This document shows positions 35,149 through 44,357 of a stretch of 64,000 nt of DNA, piece by piece (the first letter of the stretch is position 1; each line of letters opens with the position of its first letter). The notes under the pieces are model-generated. The model ran no database searches. It saw nothing but the letters and a program-made list of their open reading frames with translations, and was not told the DNA's origin. Source of the stretch: Lactobacillus sp. CBA3605 (GTDB taxonomy: Bacteria > Bacillota > Bacilli > Lactobacillales > Lactobacillaceae). The translations under genes were made by a program, and so were the position numbers. The stretch is from assembly GCF_002970915.1 (NCBI RefSeq), contig NZ_CP027190.1, positions 1,488,001 through 1,552,000 of the forward strand, read 5' to 3'.

Positions 35149-35178
35149 TTGTGGCTTAATAGTTGCAGGCTTTTTATT
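35149..35178 (+). terminator. Weak terminator after the permease
   Basis: AGCTTGT and GCAGGCT can form seven pairs (two of them G-U) around a 12-nt loop, followed by TTTTTATTT. Confidence 0.5.
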
Positions 35179-35237
35179 TGGGCAAAAGTTGCGGTAAAAT
35201 TAAGTATTGATTGATTAATGAAAGGAGACTCAATGCG

Positions 35238-35909
35238 ATGGTTAAACAAGGACATTATGCGAAAGCAAGTCGTCGTAAAGTTGCACATCAATTAAAACGA
35301 CATCATCAAGTGCAAGCTGACCGGGTGATTGATTCGACCGCGACCGCTGAATTTTTAAGCGTTCGGTATCATCTGACGCAAGCTAAGTCACAACGGCCCG
35401 TAGTCCGTAAAACGATGCAACGCTGGTTGACACAGTGGTTGACAGTAGCTACAGCGACGCCGACCAGGACTTGGTCAGTCACAACCTTGACGGCGCAAAC
35501 ACTGCAAGCATTCAACCAGCAATTACCATGGCAAGGTTATGCGATTGTGAGTCAAAATTTCGATGCTTGGCAAGCTTTCTTGGCTAAAGAAGTGCCAGCG
35601 GTACCATTGGCCCACCGCTTAACGCTCACGGATCAGTGGTCGCCGGATCAATGGCGAGCCCAGCTAACACAACAATTAGCCGTTAATGCATTATTAGGAC
35701 TGTTGGGGCAAAATGAACAACGATTGGCACAAGTGACAACGGCCCAGGTAACACAATTGCAAACTAGCCTGCAAACGGCGACGAGGATTGACTGGCAACA
35801 AGTGGCAATCGTGTTGGCGCCGATTGATGCGGCTAGTTCGAGTGCTGAGGCCAGTACTCAGACCTGGTTAAATCAATTAACAAAGTTAACGCCTAGTGAT
35901 TTTGACTAA
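35238..35909 (+). CDS. Hypothetical protein, basic N terminus
   Basis: 223 aa from ATG 35238, 10 nt after AAAGGAG; the frame from TTG 35211 would bury the ribosome site. Not recognised. Residues 2-40 are strongly basic (KQGHYAKASRRKVAHQLKRHHQ), the rest is Gln/Thr/Trp-rich and probably helical, without membrane segments or signal peptide. The basic head suggests nucleic-acid or membrane binding. An alpha/beta hydrolase gene starts 25 bp later and may be cotranscribed. Confidence 0.7.
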   Translation: MVKQGHYAKASRRKVAHQLKRHHQVQADRVIDSTATAEFLSVRYHLTQAKSQRPVVRKTMQRWLTQWLTVATATPTRTWSVTTLTAQTLQAFNQQLPWQGYAIVSQNFDAWQAFLAKEVPAVPLAHRLTLTDQWSPDQWRAQLTQQLAVNALLGLLGQNEQRLAQVTTAQVTQLQTSLQTATRIDWQQVAIVLAPIDAASSSAEASTQTWLNQLTKLTPSDFD

Positions 35910-35933
35910 GCGTTCAAAAAAGGAGCTATTCTG

Positions 35934-36719
35934 ATGAAATTTATGACGTCTGATCATGTGAGTTTGGATTATACGGATACCGGCCATGGGCGTGCAGTGG
36001 TCATTTTAACCGGATTTGGGGGATCTAAAGCTATTTGGGCGGCCCAGATTCCAGTGCTAGTGGCAGCGGGTTATCGCGTCATCAATCTGGATGGGCGGTG
36101 CCAAGGTCTCTCGCAACATACAGCAAAAGGGTTACGGATGAGTCGTCGAGCCTTGGATGCGGCCGAATTAATTGCGGCTTTACAATTAGACCGACCGATT
36201 TTACTAGGTAATTCAATGGGGGCGGCAACCTGGTTTGCCTATTTATCTTTGTTTGGTGATGCCAATGTCGGAGCAGTGATAGATGTTGACCAATCACCTA
36301 AAATGATAAATACACCGCAATGGGCATACGGTTTTAAAAAATTAACCTGGGCAGATTTTCCAGCTAGTTTTCAGCAGCCACTTGGCCGTTCGACGTTCAA
36401 GCATATTGATGATGACACCTATGCCCAAGTTAAAGCGGTTGCTGCTCAAGCGCCATTTGATGCAGCTTTAATGGGGCCATTACTCATTAATCATGCGGTT
36501 CAAGACTGGCGAGATGTTGTGCGCCAGCTGACCAAGCCTTTTTTGATCATTGCGGGACGAGAGTCACCTTACTTTAATTCAGAATTTGCAGCAGTTGTAG
36601 CGCAAACTGCGCCACAAGGGCATAGTGTTGTGATTCCGGAAGCTGGGCATATTGTGATGGCGGAACAATCCGCAGCTTTCAATGCCACCTTACTGCCATT
36701 TTTAGCAACCATCGCTTAA
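35934..36719 (+). CDS. Alpha/beta hydrolase
   Basis: 261 aa. Oxyanion region VILTGFGGSKAIW, nucleophile elbow LLGNSMGAATW (Ser), acid candidate in IIAGRESPYF and catalytic His in EAGHIVMAEQ form the expected hydrolase order. AGGAGC precedes the ATG. Soluble. Possible roles include esterase, lipase or dehalogenase-like chemistry; substrate unknown. Probably cotranscribed with the hypothetical gene upstream. Confidence 0.88.
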   Translation: MKFMTSDHVSLDYTDTGHGRAVVILTGFGGSKAIWAAQIPVLVAAGYRVINLDGRCQGLSQHTAKGLRMSRRALDAAELIAALQLDRPILLGNSMGAATWFAYLSLFGDANVGAVIDVDQSPKMINTPQWAYGFKKLTWADFPASFQQPLGRSTFKHIDDDTYAQVKAVAAQAPFDAALMGPLLINHAVQDWRDVVRQLTKPFLIIAGRESPYFNSEFAAVVAQTAPQGHSVVIPEAGHIVMAEQSAAFNATLLPFLATIA

Positions 36720-36838
36720 GCTTATCGGATTGACACCCCGGTTTAGTTGTTTTTGTTGGCTAAATATGTCATAATTTATTCGAATATATTTTAACGATAA
36801 ATTTGGCTAAATTAAGCGAACGAAATGGGGGTGGCTTA

Positions 36839-37633
36839 ATGTCAATTCATTATAATAATTTCTATGCTAATGAGTTAGGACGCTTAGTTAACGTGACCGT
36901 GATTCTACCGGAGCCATTGAACTCAGCAGGTAAAGTAGCTGCTGCTTTTAGTCAGGGGTCATCCCAGTTGCCTGTTATCTGGCTACTGCATGGCTTAGGG
37001 GGCGATGCGACGACTTGGGTACGTCAAACCGCAATTGAACAATTAGCGACACAATATCGCGTTGCGGTGGTGATGCCACAAACGGAACGCGGGTTTTATA
37101 CGGACATGGTTACTGGGCCACGTTATTGGACTTTTCTGACAACTGAATTGCCAGACCGATTACGATTCATGTTTCCATTAAGTGCTGCTAGAGAAAAAAA
37201 TTTTGTGGTGGGAAATTCCATGGGCGGGTATGGCGCCTTAAGGTGGGCCCTGACTTATCCGGAACGCTTTGCGGCAGTCGCAGCTTTATCGCCAGTGACT
37301 GATTTAGCACGATTCAGGGTTGACCAAGCAGCCATCATGCCCGATTTTGATTTGGCTTTTGATCCGCAACATTTGAGTGATACACCAGTTGGTATTGATT
37401 ATTTGTTACAGCATTTAACTGCCCCTAGCCAAGCGTTGCGTGTTTTGATGACGACTGGGAGTGAGGACATGTTACGTGCCATGGACGTTGCGTACCAGCC
37501 ACGTTTTGCCAATGCATTTAAAACGAATTTCACCTGGCAAGAATTACCAGGACGCCATGATTGGCCATTGTGGAACCAGCAGTTACCGATGGTGATGCAA
37601 TGGCTATGTGGGGAACAATTGGCCCCGCTGTAA
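36839..37633 (+). CDS. Esterase of the EstA/FrmB family
   Basis: 264 aa from ATG 36839 behind GGGGGTGG. The residues read from 36803 are leader. Nucleophile elbow VVGNSMGGYGALRWAL, preceded by VIWLLHGLGGDATTWVR (oxyanion loop) and followed by a C-terminal His in GRHDWPLWNQQ. Related to lactic acid bacterial tributyrin esterases and S-formylglutathione hydrolases, active on short-chain acyl esters. No signal peptide. Followed by a parS site and terminator. Confidence 0.88.
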   Translation: MSIHYNNFYANELGRLVNVTVILPEPLNSAGKVAAAFSQGSSQLPVIWLLHGLGGDATTWVRQTAIEQLATQYRVAVVMPQTERGFYTDMVTGPRYWTFLTTELPDRLRFMFPLSAAREKNFVVGNSMGGYGALRWALTYPERFAAVAALSPVTDLARFRVDQAAIMPDFDLAFDPQHLSDTPVGIDYLLQHLTAPSQALRVLMTTGSEDMLRAMDVAYQPRFANAFKTNFTWQELPGRHDWPLWNQQLPMVMQWLCGEQLAPL

Positions 37634-37637
37634 AAAA

Positions 37638-37653
37638 TGTTTCACGTGAAACA
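37638..37653. promoter_or_regulatory. parS site 3
   Basis: Perfect TGTTTCACGTGAAACA five bases after the esterase stop codon, between convergent genes. Confidence 0.95.
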
Positions 37654-37665
37654 ATCGGTTAGATT

Positions 37666-37706
37666 AAAAAATCCCCGTCGGAAATTTTTCCGGCGAGGAT
37701 TTTTTT
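37666..37706. terminator. Bidirectional terminator between esterase and cation ATPase genes
   Basis: AAAAAATCC-CCG-TCGGAAA pairs with TTTCCGGCGAGGATTTTTT-type sequence; A and T tracts flank both sides. Confidence 0.88.
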
Positions 37707-37726
37707 GTATGACTTGTTTTTAAAGC

Positions 37727-40465
37727 TTAATTTAAGTTCGGATCTTTTTCCAAGAAGTGGAAGCGGATGAACTTACCAATTTCAGTGACAATTAGGACCA
37801 CAATCCCAGCTAAGATTGGAATTCCCCAACCGTAACCAAAACTAACGTTAGTCGTATGGAAGACGGATTGCATAAATGGCAAGTAGACAATCCCTAGCTG
37901 TAGAAGAATCAGGATACCGACAATGTAGAAAGCCATTTTATTTTGGAATAGATACTTAGAAATTACTGGATGATTATTTCGTAAATTAAACAAGTAGAAA
38001 ATCTTACCAAAGATAATGATGTTTAGCGACATTGTACTCCCGACTACGTTTGGCAAGCCTAGTGCTGTTAAGTAGTCGTAGGCAAAAATGCCGAGTCCGG
38101 AAATTAGTAACGAGACGTATACAATCTCAAACGAGTCTAGCTTGGACAGTAGGCCGGCTTTGACATTCCTAGGACCACGGGCCATAATATCAGCTTCCGG
38201 TGGCTCGAAGATAAACGCAAACTGAATCGTTAATGCCGAAACCATGTTAATCCAGAGCAACTGGGTCGGGTAGAGCGGCAGTTCATGGCCCATTAGAATA
38301 CTAATGATGACCACTAACCCTTCCGCAAAACTAGTTGGGAGTAAGAAGCGGATTGTTTTCCGAATATTATCAAAGACATGACGACCTTCACGAACCGCAG
38401 CTACAATATCAGCGAAATCATCGTCCGCTAAGACCATATTAGCAGCTTCTTTGGCAACTTCAGTGCCCTTAATCCCCATAGCAACCCCGATATCGGCTTG
38501 TTTGAGGGCCGGCGCATCGTTAACCCCATCACCAGTCATGGAAACAACGTGTTGGTTGGCTTGCTGTGCGCGGACAATTCGTAATTTGTTGGCCGGTGTT
38601 GCCCGAGCGAAGACGTTATAATCATCGATTTGAGCTTTGAGTTGCTGATCATCTAAAGCGTCAATCTCGGGTCCGGTAATCGCTTTGACTTGCGGTGCTA
38701 AAGCCAGCTTGTTGGCAATGGCAGTTGCGGTATCCGGATGATCACCAGTAATCATTTTAACTTGGACACCAGCTTGCCGAAGTTCTGCAATAGCAGCGGC
38801 CGCTTCTTCACGGGGTGGGTCAATGATGCCAACCATACCGGCTAATTCTAAGTTACCAATGGTTTTAGCATCAATAGCAGTCACATCAGCCGCAACAACT
38901 TGATAAGCTAAGGCGACAACTCGCAACCCGTCCGCCGTTAAGTCAGTCATGGCATGATCCCAATAAGCTGGGTCCGTTTTTTGATTGGTTAATCGTAGAA
39001 TGGTGGCAGGGGACCCTTTGACCATCAAGATGCGCTGCCCATCAAAGTCAGCTAGGCGGGCGGAAAATCGGAAAGCCGAGTCAAACGGTAGCGAATCCAC
39101 TTCAGCCACTTCAGGATCATGTCCGGTCATCTTACGATAAAGTGTCGTTAAGGCACCATCAGTTGGTTCACCCGTCAGTTCCCATTTGTTGTTTTCAAAG
39201 TGTAATTGCGCATCAGTCGTTTGACCAGCAATGTTTACCAGCCATTCCATGCTTTGATCTTGGTGCCAATCCATAGTTTGACCATTCAGTTTTAAGGCAC
39301 CATCGAAGTTAACGCCGCCATCAGCATCATAACCCACACCGGTAACATCGAAGAAATGGTGTGGCGTAACCACTTTAGTGACGGTCATTTCATTTTTGGT
39401 TAAAGTCCCGGTTTTATCGGTATTAACAATATCCACGGCACCCAACGTTTCGACGGCTGGCAGTGATTTAACAATGACATTTTTCTTGGTCATCCGCCGG
39501 GTCCCCATCGCTAAGACGACTGAAGTACTAGCGGGCAACCCTTCTGGCATGGAGCCAACCACCATGGTAATCACAGCAATTAGTAAGGTTGGTAAGCTGT
39601 AAGTATCCATCAGCAGGCCTAAGCCAAATAATAAGACTGCGGCGACGATAATTGCAATTGATAAACCGAGTCCTAATGAATTCAAGTTCCGCATTAAGGG
39701 CGTTGGTTTTTCTTTGACGGCGCCAACTGATTGCTGAATTGCACCAATTTCGGTTGCCTCAGCCGTGGCAACGACAATCCCTAAGCCCGAACCACTAGTT
39801 ACTGCAGTTGAGGCGTAAACTAAATTACGGCGGTCCGCTAAGGGAAGTTGCTGGTCCGGCATTGGTTCTTCAATCTTTTCAACCGGATTGGTTTCACCAG
39901 TTAAAATGGATTCTTGGACGCTTAAGTTATCGGCGGAAATGAGTCGCATGTCAGCAGGGACTGCATCCCCCGCCTCTAAGTTAACCAAATCACCAATTAC
40001 TAAGTCGCGGGCGTCGATTTCAAGCTTTTGGTTATCACGAATGACGAAGTTTTTAGAAATCAACATTTCACGAATGCGTTCCAGAGCGTTACCCGCTTGA
40101 CGTTCTTGGACATAACCAATGATGGCATTAGCAATGATGACTAGTCCGATAACGATTGAATCTGAATAACGATCCATTAGAAAGGTCATAATTGCAGCAG
40201 CCGCTAAAATATAAATAATACTATTATTAAACTGCTTGATGAACTGAATGAAGCGTGAGGTGTGCTTAGTTTCCAGTTCATTCCGACCGTTTTGTTGTAG
40301 ACGGTGCTCAGCTTCAGCGGCACTAAGGCCAGTGACAGGATCAGTCTGGTACTTAGTCGCTAAAGTTGGTTCATCAAGCTGCCACAAATGGGTAGTATCG
40401 GTATCGGGAGGCACCTGGTCTTGGTCTTCCGGGTTGGTCAACTGCTGCTGGTTATCATCTATCAT
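37727..40465 (-). CDS. P2A-type cation-transporting ATPase (Ca2+/Mn2+ pump type)
   Basis: 912 aa from ATG 40465, eight bases after AGGAG; the GTG at 40474 abuts that site. Domain order: N-terminal cation ATPase domain, TM1-2, actuator domain with SILTGETNPVEK, TM3-4 with GSMPEGLPA (the PEGLP of calcium-pump-like ATPases), phosphorylation site VNTDKTGTLTKNEM, nucleotide domain, KMITGDHPDTA, MTGDGVNDAPALKQADIG hinge, and six C-terminal membrane segments. It exports or sequesters divalent cations using ATP; Ca2+ or Mn2+ is most likely from family. Monocistronic. Confidence 0.92.
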   Translation of the reverse strand: MIDDNQQQLTNPEDQDQVPPDTDTTHLWQLDEPTLATKYQTDPVTGLSAAEAEHRLQQNGRNELETKHTSRFIQFIKQFNNSIIYILAAAAIMTFLMDRYSDSIVIGLVIIANAIIGYVQERQAGNALERIREMLISKNFVIRDNQKLEIDARDLVIGDLVNLEAGDAVPADMRLISADNLSVQESILTGETNPVEKIEEPMPDQQLPLADRRNLVYASTAVTSGSGLGIVVATAEATEIGAIQQSVGAVKEKPTPLMRNLNSLGLGLSIAIIVAAVLLFGLGLLMDTYSLPTLLIAVITMVVGSMPEGLPASTSVVLAMGTRRMTKKNVIVKSLPAVETLGAVDIVNTDKTGTLTKNEMTVTKVVTPHHFFDVTGVGYDADGGVNFDGALKLNGQTMDWHQDQSMEWLVNIAGQTTDAQLHFENNKWELTGEPTDGALTTLYRKMTGHDPEVAEVDSLPFDSAFRFSARLADFDGQRILMVKGSPATILRLTNQKTDPAYWDHAMTDLTADGLRVVALAYQVVAADVTAIDAKTIGNLELAGMVGIIDPPREEAAAAIAELRQAGVQVKMITGDHPDTATAIANKLALAPQVKAITGPEIDALDDQQLKAQIDDYNVFARATPANKLRIVRAQQANQHVVSMTGDGVNDAPALKQADIGVAMGIKGTEVAKEAANMVLADDDFADIVAAVREGRHVFDNIRKTIRFLLPTSFAEGLVVIISILMGHELPLYPTQLLWINMVSALTIQFAFIFEPPEADIMARGPRNVKAGLLSKLDSFEIVYVSLLISGLGIFAYDYLTALGLPNVVGSTMSLNIIIFGKIFYLFNLRNNHPVISKYLFQNKMAFYIVGILILLQLGIVYLPFMQSVFHTTNVSFGYGWGIPILAGIVVLIVTEIGKFIRFHFLEKDPNLN

Positions 40466-40767
40466 TAAATTCACTCCTATAAAAGTTTAGGCTTAGCGAT
40501 GGGGCTCAGTAAAAATGCAACGTGGTTTGTGCGTTAAGCAGGCCAATTCGGCCACATCCTTTCCAGGTTTAAGCTATCGTTAGTTATTATTATAAACGAA
40601 TATTAATCAAGGTTGTTATAAAAATGTTTTATAGTTATATGACGCTTGATGACTCTAGTTGCAATAATATATCAGATTACCCGTTAAATGGCGCTAGTTA
40701 GCATTGCATCACGGATTTAAAACCAGTATGATGACTAGTAAATATGACTAAAAGAGGGCACAATTTG
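40466..40767. other. Intergenic region between divergent genes, no feature recognised
   Basis: About 300 bp between the ATPase gene (minus) and the GNAT gene (plus). It is AT-rich, presumably holding both promoters, but I see no riboswitch, strong dyad or small gene in it. Confidence 0.5.
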
Positions 40768-41247
40768 ATGATTACTTATCGCTATTCCGTAGCGGCGGAT
40801 TTACCAGCATTATTCGCCATTGATCAAACTATCTGGAATTCACAAAATAGTCCAGGGCCAATGCTAGCCCAGAATTTAGCGACATATGCACAAAATTATC
40901 CAGTTGGCAGTCAATTGGTTGCGGTTCAAGATGAGCAAATTTTAGGGATGATTTCTTGGAATCCAATGCCGCCCTTTATGTCAATGCGATTTACTTGGGA
41001 TATTGGCATCGGTATTTTACCGCAAGCGCAGCACCAAGGTGTTGGACGGGGCTTGATGACGAAGTTAAAGGCTGAAGCACGGCGTCTCGGAATTCATCGG
41101 CTTGAATTACGGGTCCTAGCGACTAACTTAGTAGCTCGTCAGTTCTATGCACAACTGGGATTTCAAGTTGAAAGTGTTGCTCGCGAGGCTTTTTACATAG
41201 ATGGTCATTTTGTGGATGATTATGGCCTGGCTTATTTGATTGACTAG
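40768..41247 (+). CDS. GNAT-family N-acetyltransferase
   Basis: 159 aa from ATG 40768, preceded by AAAAGAGGG; the ATG at 40744 has no ribosome site. Acetyl-CoA binding motif A is IGILPQAQHQGVGRGLMTKLKAEA (V-x-x-Q-x-x-G-x-G), followed by HRLELRVLATNLVARQFYAQLGFQVE. RimI/phosphinothricin-acetyltransferase-like; acceptor unknown. Single gene with a strong terminator. Confidence 0.88.
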   Translation: MITYRYSVAADLPALFAIDQTIWNSQNSPGPMLAQNLATYAQNYPVGSQLVAVQDEQILGMISWNPMPPFMSMRFTWDIGIGILPQAQHQGVGRGLMTKLKAEARRLGIHRLELRVLATNLVARQFYAQLGFQVESVAREAFYIDGHFVDDYGLAYLID

Positions 41248-41288
41248 TAGCGGAGATTAATAAAGGTCAGCGTTAATAGTCATCGCAG

Positions 41289-41337
41289 AAAAAAGCGTGA
41301 TCGGTTACTCATAGCGGGTAACTGATCACGCTTTTTT
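41289..41337. terminator. Terminator after the GNAT gene
   Basis: AAAAAAGCGTGATC pairs with GATCACGCTTTTTT, with an inner GTTAC/GGTAAC pair. Confidence 0.93.
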
Positions 41338-41362
41338 GAGGTCCTTAAAAGGGCGGTATATC

Positions 41363-41396
41363 AAAAAAGTGCTCGGACTTTTTGTCCTGAGCGCTT
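41363..41396 (-). terminator. Terminator of the PspC gene (minus strand)
   Basis: On the minus strand AAGCGCTCAGGAC pairs with GTCCGAGCACTT, followed by TTTT. Confidence 0.8.
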
Positions 41397-41419
41397 AATG
41401 TTCTAAAGGTATTATCAGA

Positions 41420-41611
41420 TTAGTCGACGGGGTCCTTCATGAGTAGCCAAAGGATTAAGTAAGCGATTAATCCTGGAAACATTGGTGTAATTGCAAGTAC
41501 GACGAAAATAAGTCGTGCGAGATTGGCATTCCAGTCGTAACGTGTTGCAATGCCGCCAATGACACCCGCAATCACACGATTTTGATTAGAACGATGAATG
41601 TTAATTTTCAT
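41420..41611 (-). CDS. PspC-domain small membrane protein
   Basis: 63 aa. The PspC pattern is clear: N-terminal RVIAGVIGGIATRYDWNANLARLIFVV then one long hydrophobic segment (LIFVVLAITPMFPGLIAYLILWLLM) and a short acidic end. Family members respond to cell-envelope stress in Firmicutes or associate with LiaR-type networks. CAAGGAGGGC lies before the ATG. Monocistronic; no stress two-component genes adjoin it. Confidence 0.9.
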   Translation of the reverse strand: MKINIHRSNQNRVIAGVIGGIATRYDWNANLARLIFVVLAITPMFPGLIAYLILWLLMKDPVD

Positions 41612-41683
41612 GACGAAAGCCCTCCTTGAAGTATATTTACCTCAAGTGTATCGTGTTCAGACTGGTCCGTCTACTGAGATGCT

Positions 41684-42286
41684 TTAAGCGGTTGGAAACG
41701 GGTGTTCAGTGAGCACTGTCGTGTAGTAAGCAATTTCTTGAAGTGCTTGTGATAATCCCTTGGTATAGCGTGCTTTTAATGGCGCTGCGGCGATGAAATG
41801 ACCATCGGGTTGCAGGTTATTTTGTAACTGACCAACGGGGGTAGGTTTAGGTAAGACCAGCATGCCCAGCCGTTGTAAGACGGGGACCAACGCTGCCGCG
41901 CCAAACTGGCCGCCACGCATGTTATCAGCATATGAGATGAGTTTAACCGGTTTACGCTGGCCTTCAAATGCTAGAAAATCGAGGGCGTTTTTGAGTGCGG
42001 CGGGCATCGCGTGGTTATATTCTGGTGTCAAGATAAGATAACCATCTGCTTGGGCCATATCACTGATCCATTGCTGCTGATTAGCAGGTAAGTGACGCTG
42101 GTTGTTTGCCATTGGTGGCAGGACTTCATCGAAGAAGGGAAGATTGTATTGAGCTAAGTCTAAAAAGGTCGCCTTGATGGCTAATTCAGCACATAATGCG
42201 GGTGCTGTTAGCTGCAAATGGTTGAATAAAGAACGACCTAAGGAACTTTTACGGGTGCTGCCTAAAATAATCGCAATTGTTTGCAT
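41684..42286 (-). CDS. NAD(P)H-dependent FMN reductase
   Basis: 200-aa flavodoxin-like protein. The phosphate-binding loop is LGSTRKSSLGR near residue 9, and ILTPEYNHAMPAALKNALDFL is the hallmark of the NADPH-dependent FMN reductase/azoreductase family. Divergent from a MarR regulator with two identical ATTCATGTGAAT dyads between them, so expression is probably MarR-controlled and linked to quinone, azo or electrophile stress (inference). Confidence 0.9.
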   Translation of the reverse strand: MQTIAIILGSTRKSSLGRSLFNHLQLTAPALCAELAIKATFLDLAQYNLPFFDEVLPPMANNQRHLPANQQQWISDMAQADGYLILTPEYNHAMPAALKNALDFLAFEGQRKPVKLISYADNMRGGQFGAAALVPVLQRLGMLVLPKPTPVGQLQNNLQPDGHFIAAAPLKARYTKGLSQALQEIAYYTTVLTEHPFPTA

Positions 42287-42312
42287 AATTAATTAACTCC
42301 ATTTCATTATTG

Positions 42313-42324
42313 ATTCATGTGAAT
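42313..42324. promoter_or_regulatory. MarR-type operator 1
   Basis: ATTCATGTGAAT: ATTCA and TGAAT arms around TG. Identical to a second copy at 42370-42381, 57 bp apart, close to the FMN reductase start. Confidence 0.7.
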
Positions 42325-42369
42325 ACAAAATGTTATTATAGACGGATAATATTAATAATACAAGTATTT

Positions 42370-42381
42370 ATTCATGTGAAT
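42370..42381. promoter_or_regulatory. MarR-type operator 2
   Basis: ATTCATGTGAAT just upstream of the MarR gene; likely autoregulation. Confidence 0.7.
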
Positions 42382-42399
42382 TAAAAAGGAGATAGAAAG

Positions 42400-42873
42400 A
42401 TGACCGAACCGTTAATCGAGCAGATAATGTCCGAATTAAATGCATTTATTGCCCAAGATGGCATTGATGATGATGAGAAGCAATGGGCGCAACGGCAGAC
42501 GACGGATGTCCACCTGCAACAACAACTCAAGCAATTATCGACCACTGATATTAAAATAATTGCGCAATTGGCCACCCAGCCGGCAACGCATGCTAAGGCA
42601 TTGCCACAGCTAACAACGCTGTCACAAGCGACAATTTCACGAGCAGTTACTAAATTAGCGCAGTTGGGCTTAGTTGAAAAATTTCGGAGTTTACAAAACA
42701 ATAAAGAAGTTTTAGTTCGGCTAACGACGGCGGGACAACAGGTGGCACAACTCCAGCACCAATTAAAGTTGGCGATTGCCGCACAGGCCAGCGCCATTGC
42801 CGCAGACTATACACCAGCGGAATTAACCCGGTTCGTGACCTTGATGCACCGAATTCGACAAATCAAGCCGTGA
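42400..42873 (+). CDS. MarR-family transcriptional regulator
   Basis: 157 aa. Winged-helix region LSTTDIKIIAQLATQPATHAKALPQLTTLSQATISRAVTKLAQLGLVEKFRS (residues ~45-97) with the beta-wing NNKEVLVRLTTAGQQ. The flanking helices at both ends form the dimer interface. AAAGGAG precedes the ATG. Divergent from the FMN reductase gene; two identical dyads between them are its likely binding sites. Confidence 0.9.
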   Translation: MTEPLIEQIMSELNAFIAQDGIDDDEKQWAQRQTTDVHLQQQLKQLSTTDIKIIAQLATQPATHAKALPQLTTLSQATISRAVTKLAQLGLVEKFRSLQNNKEVLVRLTTAGQQVAQLQHQLKLAIAAQASAIAADYTPAELTRFVTLMHRIRQIKP

Positions 42874-43043
42874 CTAGCATCCGGGAATGACAAGTAATTG
42901 AAAGCCACGGGCATAATTGCGATTTTTAATGCTAAAAATTTCCCAGGAAATAATTACAAAATAGGAGCTAAAATATGATAAGCTAGGTTGTACTATCTTA
43001 ACTTACGAAAAATTAGTAGTAGCTAGATTTGGAGATGATAGTT

Positions 43044-44276
43044 GTGGATGACGCAGAACGTGAGCGCGGACCATGGCATCGTAATTTAATTGTTTTATGG
43101 TTTTGTACCTTTGTGGCTGGGATGGCATTTAGTGAAATCATGCCATTCTTGTCATTGTTTGTGAGCCAGCTAGGTGATTTTAATAAACAGCAGGTGACCT
43201 TTTATAGTGGTCTCGCCTATGCAGCCGACTATGCTATTTCCGCCATTTCCGCCCCATTGTGGGGTATTATTGCGGATAAAAAAGGGCGTAAAGTGATGTT
43301 ACTACGAGCTTCGTTAGGGATGGCATTGGCGATGGGGCTAATGGGGTTTGTCACTAATGTTTGGCAATTAGTCGCTTTACGGGCTTTACAAGGTGTCTTT
43401 GCAGGCTTTATTTCCAATGCGCAAGCGCTAGTTGCTTCGCAAACACCGCGTAAATATAGTGGTCACGCGTTGAGTACCTTAATCACTGGCGCTGTTAGTG
43501 GTCAATTATTTGGGCCAGTTATCGGTGGTATCTTAGCCGAAGTGTTCTCGATTCGAAACACGTTCTTTATTACGGCGGGGCTATTAGTCGGCGCATTCTT
43601 GCTGAGTTTGTTCTTCGTGCAAGAACATTTCAAACCAGTTGATCATCATCGGGAACCGGGGGCTAGTCGAAATCCATTGGCAGCCTTTCAAAATCCTAAG
43701 TTAATCATTATCATGCTGTGCTCGACCATGATTGTCCAACTAGGCAATGCTTCAATTGCGCCGATTATTAGTTTGTATGTGCGCGAATTGATGCATTATA
43801 AAGGTCCCATTACGGTTGTGGCCGGGATTATTGCTGCCTTGCCCGGAATTTCTAATATTTTAGCGGCCCCGCGGCTTGGTCGGTATGGCGACCAGCATGG
43901 CTCAGGGCGTGTGCTATTGTTTGGGTATATTTTTGCAGTTATTATGTATTTCCCACAAGGTTGGGTCACGAGTGTGATTGCCTTAGGGCTGTTACGATTT
44001 GCGATTGGAATTTCTGATGGGGCATTGTTCCCAGAAATTCAAACCTTATTGACTAAGAATACGCCGGTGCATCTGACGTCAACGATTTTTAGTTACAATC
44101 AGTCTTTTCAGGCGATTGGTAATATGATAGGGGCTTTGTTAGGTGGCGTAATTGCCGGAATTTTTGACTATAATTCAGTCTTTATTCTAACTGCCGTGAT
44201 GTTGGCCATTAACTTAGGTTTGATTTTGTGGCTGGTCCCAGGAATTTGGAAACAACATGGACCATTAGCTGAATAG
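43044..44276 (+). CDS. MFS multidrug-type exporter
   Basis: 410 aa from GTG 43044, nine bases after GGAG; the TTG at 43029 overlaps that site. Twelve membrane segments of the DHA1 family. Motif A is WGIIADKKGRKVMLL between TM2 and TM3; motif C-like GQLFGPVIGGIL in TM5 marks an exporter. Close to MdtG/PmrA-type proteins. Regulator not adjacent; the MarR gene lies 170 bp upstream on the same strand and may or may not be linked. Confidence 0.88.
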   Translation: MDDAERERGPWHRNLIVLWFCTFVAGMAFSEIMPFLSLFVSQLGDFNKQQVTFYSGLAYAADYAISAISAPLWGIIADKKGRKVMLLRASLGMALAMGLMGFVTNVWQLVALRALQGVFAGFISNAQALVASQTPRKYSGHALSTLITGAVSGQLFGPVIGGILAEVFSIRNTFFITAGLLVGAFLLSLFFVQEHFKPVDHHREPGASRNPLAAFQNPKLIIIMLCSTMIVQLGNASIAPIISLYVRELMHYKGPITVVAGIIAALPGISNILAAPRLGRYGDQHGSGRVLLFGYIFAVIMYFPQGWVTSVIALGLLRFAIGISDGALFPEIQTLLTKNTPVHLTSTIFSYNQSFQAIGNMIGALLGGVIAGIFDYNSVFILTAVMLAINLGLILWLVPGIWKQHGPLAE

Positions 44277-44285
44277 TACGGTTTA

Positions 44286-44321
44286 AATGGTTAGGGAGGT
44301 GTACCTCGCTAATCATTTTTT
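44286..44321 (+). terminator. Terminator after the MFS exporter
   Basis: AATGGTTAGGGAGGT pairs with ACCTCGCTAATCATT, with TTTTTT at the end. Confidence 0.88.
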
Positions 44322-44357
44322 GTTGTCAAAATTTAAATGTAGGCGTATGGTAGTTCT

